A stretch of 64,000 bases of DNA from Lumbricus terrestris (taxonomy: Eukaryota > Annelida > Clitellata > Crassiclitellata > Lumbricidae). Below, piece after piece: positions 62,581 through 64,000 of the stretch. Below the pieces are notes generated by a model. That model was not told where the DNA came from. It did no database searches and was given only the letters and a program-made list of their open reading frames with translations. The stretch is from NCBI GenBank assembly GCA_949752735.1, contig OX457044.1, forward strand, positions 15,987,985 through 16,051,984. The letters run 5' to 3'. The translations under genes were made by a program, and so were the position numbers. Positions within the stretch are counted from its first letter, which is position 1. Each line of letters opens with the position of its first letter.

Positions 62581-64000
62581 TATATTAAAGACAAAATGAA
62601 ACTAGCCCTCTGCTTTACCTACAATACTGGTGATGCCCTTAACTTCAATTACCTTGTTATCCTTCAACTCTATGACCAGACTTTTTATTCCACCATCCAA
62701 TTGTCTCCTGGGTAGGGCTACTCATAAACATTGTGACTTTTCTCACCCAAAATAGATCAGCATTGCAGTTTGTCAACATGCAGCTAGCAATACATTCGTC
62801 CACCTTACCTGCAACTACACCTGCCGCATAATTATCTTCTTCTTCCTACTATCACATCTCCAAGAAGAAAAGTAGAGCAAAAAACAATACTACACACCTT
62901 CAAAGCTGACCTAGAAAAATTTTGCATCTCATTGTGCCTAAATAAACCGCCAAATAAAAATCAAATGAAATTACATATAGAAATCTATCAACAAATAGAA
63001 ATGTAGGCAATCCTGTTATTCTATTGGAATAGTAGGCAATCCTGCTATTTTATTAGAATAGTATATATATGCAATCCTTTAGTGTATTTTATTCTTATTA
63101 GGTTTTAGTCAAATGTTCGAACAGTGATAACTACCATATTTTGTTGAAAAATAATAGCATAAGCCTAATTAATTATTTCAATATATTTTAGTGACCAGTC
63201 TTTATTATAGACATCTATTATGAAAGTTCCCCAGAAACCCACCCAAAAATTCTGGTGGCGAGGCAGCACATCCCATCCTCAAACTCCAAGCTAATCTACC
63301 GAACAGTGGTACAAAATTCAGAATACATCAATAATTAGTCGCACACACGTTGGACTGATTAAAAGAATTCTCACTAAATAGAAGTCGGATGATACAGAGG
63401 CATTTTTTTTTTACCTAAATGGAAGCTGAACTGAAGAAAAGGTTCATGCTTAAATTTGAACTAGATTGATAAAAAAAATTGTTATTTAAATAGAAGTTGG
63501 ATTGATGAAACGAATGCCTGCCTAAATGGAAGCTGGATTCATGAAAAGGTTTCAGGCTTTCTGTTTTTCATAATCATGAATGTTACAATGGTTTAGACAT
63601 AGTAACATTTCATTTTGTGCGTTTTAATAGTGATCAGAATTTGGGACCGCCGTTCGGAGGCTTACCTCACCTACCCCGCTCGGCGCTACGCCCGTCGGAC
63701 GCTCGTTCGTCCTCCCCAAGAACCTTGACTCCCTTAGAGGAGAGGACTAGATTACACAATGGGTAAACGTGTATTTTAGCGTCGTAAATTATTTTCACGC
63801 TTATAATGGCACAAAAAGCGTCTTAAAATGTTTCTGCCAACGTGCTATTGCCTAACTGATGTATTATTATACTTAGAATTTGTTAAAAAGAAGGAAATCG
63901 ATTGAAAAATTGTAATATTTTGTCATAGCAAACCGCCGATCGAAGTTGTTATTCAATTCTGACCCTTTCCGGAAGTTGCGTGCGGCAAGTGTGCAATAAG
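62581..64000. other. Intergenic DNA, mostly unrecognised
   Basis: AT-rich sequence with the AGAAGCTGGATT module array at 63,370-63,560 and, after it, a short GC-rich segment (63,640-63,725) containing GGGACCGCCGTTCGGAGG, the same arrangement as at 19,010-19,300. No gene seen. Confidence 0.5.
63370..63560. repeat. Minisatellite of the AGAAGCTGGATTGATGAA module
   Basis: Four or five decayed units (AAATAGAAGTTGGATTGATG, AAATGGAAGCTGGATTCATG and others). Confidence 0.75.

Overview
This is animal genomic DNA: spliced exons with matching phases and AG/GT borders, C2H2 zinc-finger genes, tRNA-derived SINEs, non-LTR retrotransposons, many cut-and-paste transposons and abundant microsatellites. A receptor built from a sea-urchin-egg-lectin (SUEL) domain, a CUB domain and a sushi-like domain, the transposon mix, and the very frequent palindrome TAGGCCTA suggest a marine invertebrate, most plausibly an echinoderm or related deuterostome. 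The species assignment is inference. All coordinates were counted by hand and may be off by one or two bases.

Layout. (1) 1-23,000 is a diverged segmental duplication. Copy A (about 1-12,300) and copy B (about 14,885-22,995) each carry one 14-finger C2H2 gene on the minus strand with the same flanks. Because the copies can be compared, many mobile insertions are visible against an empty site in the other copy: a Merlin-type transposon at 3,843-6,679 with a LINE inside it, an element at 7,029-8,598 with an RTE-like LINE inside it, a tRNA-SINE near 8,820-9,055, a hAT at 9,125-9,903 with a fold-back element inside it, mariner-like elements at 10,878-11,901 and (between the copies) 12,553-13,952, a second fold-back near 17,007-17,660, a hAT MITE at 19,708-20,126 and a 1.4 kb element at 20,985-22,417.

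(2) 24,742-52,890 holds the best single gene: five minus-strand exons whose phases fit exactly. They encode the C-terminal 576 residues of a single-pass membrane protein, SUEL lectin - CUB - sushi-like - transmembrane helix - about 250-residue Ser/Gly/His/Gln-rich cytoplasmic tail. The 5' end and signal peptide were not found. Its introns (2.0, 16.0, 2.6 and 5.7 kb) are full of SINEs, hAT MITEs, an unusual perfect 48-bp hairpin and long simple repeats.

(3) 53,000-64,000 has a hAT-type element at 56,536-58,157 with an 8-bp target duplication, a third C2H2 gene (15 fingers, minus strand, 60,550-61,857) cut short by a one-base deletion and followed by decayed fingers, and a 5'-truncated LINE beside its start.

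There is no operon-like organisation. The three zinc-finger genes are predicted DNA-binding proteins and the receptor gene is unrelated to them. Most of the remaining DNA is transposons and their remains, plus satellites.
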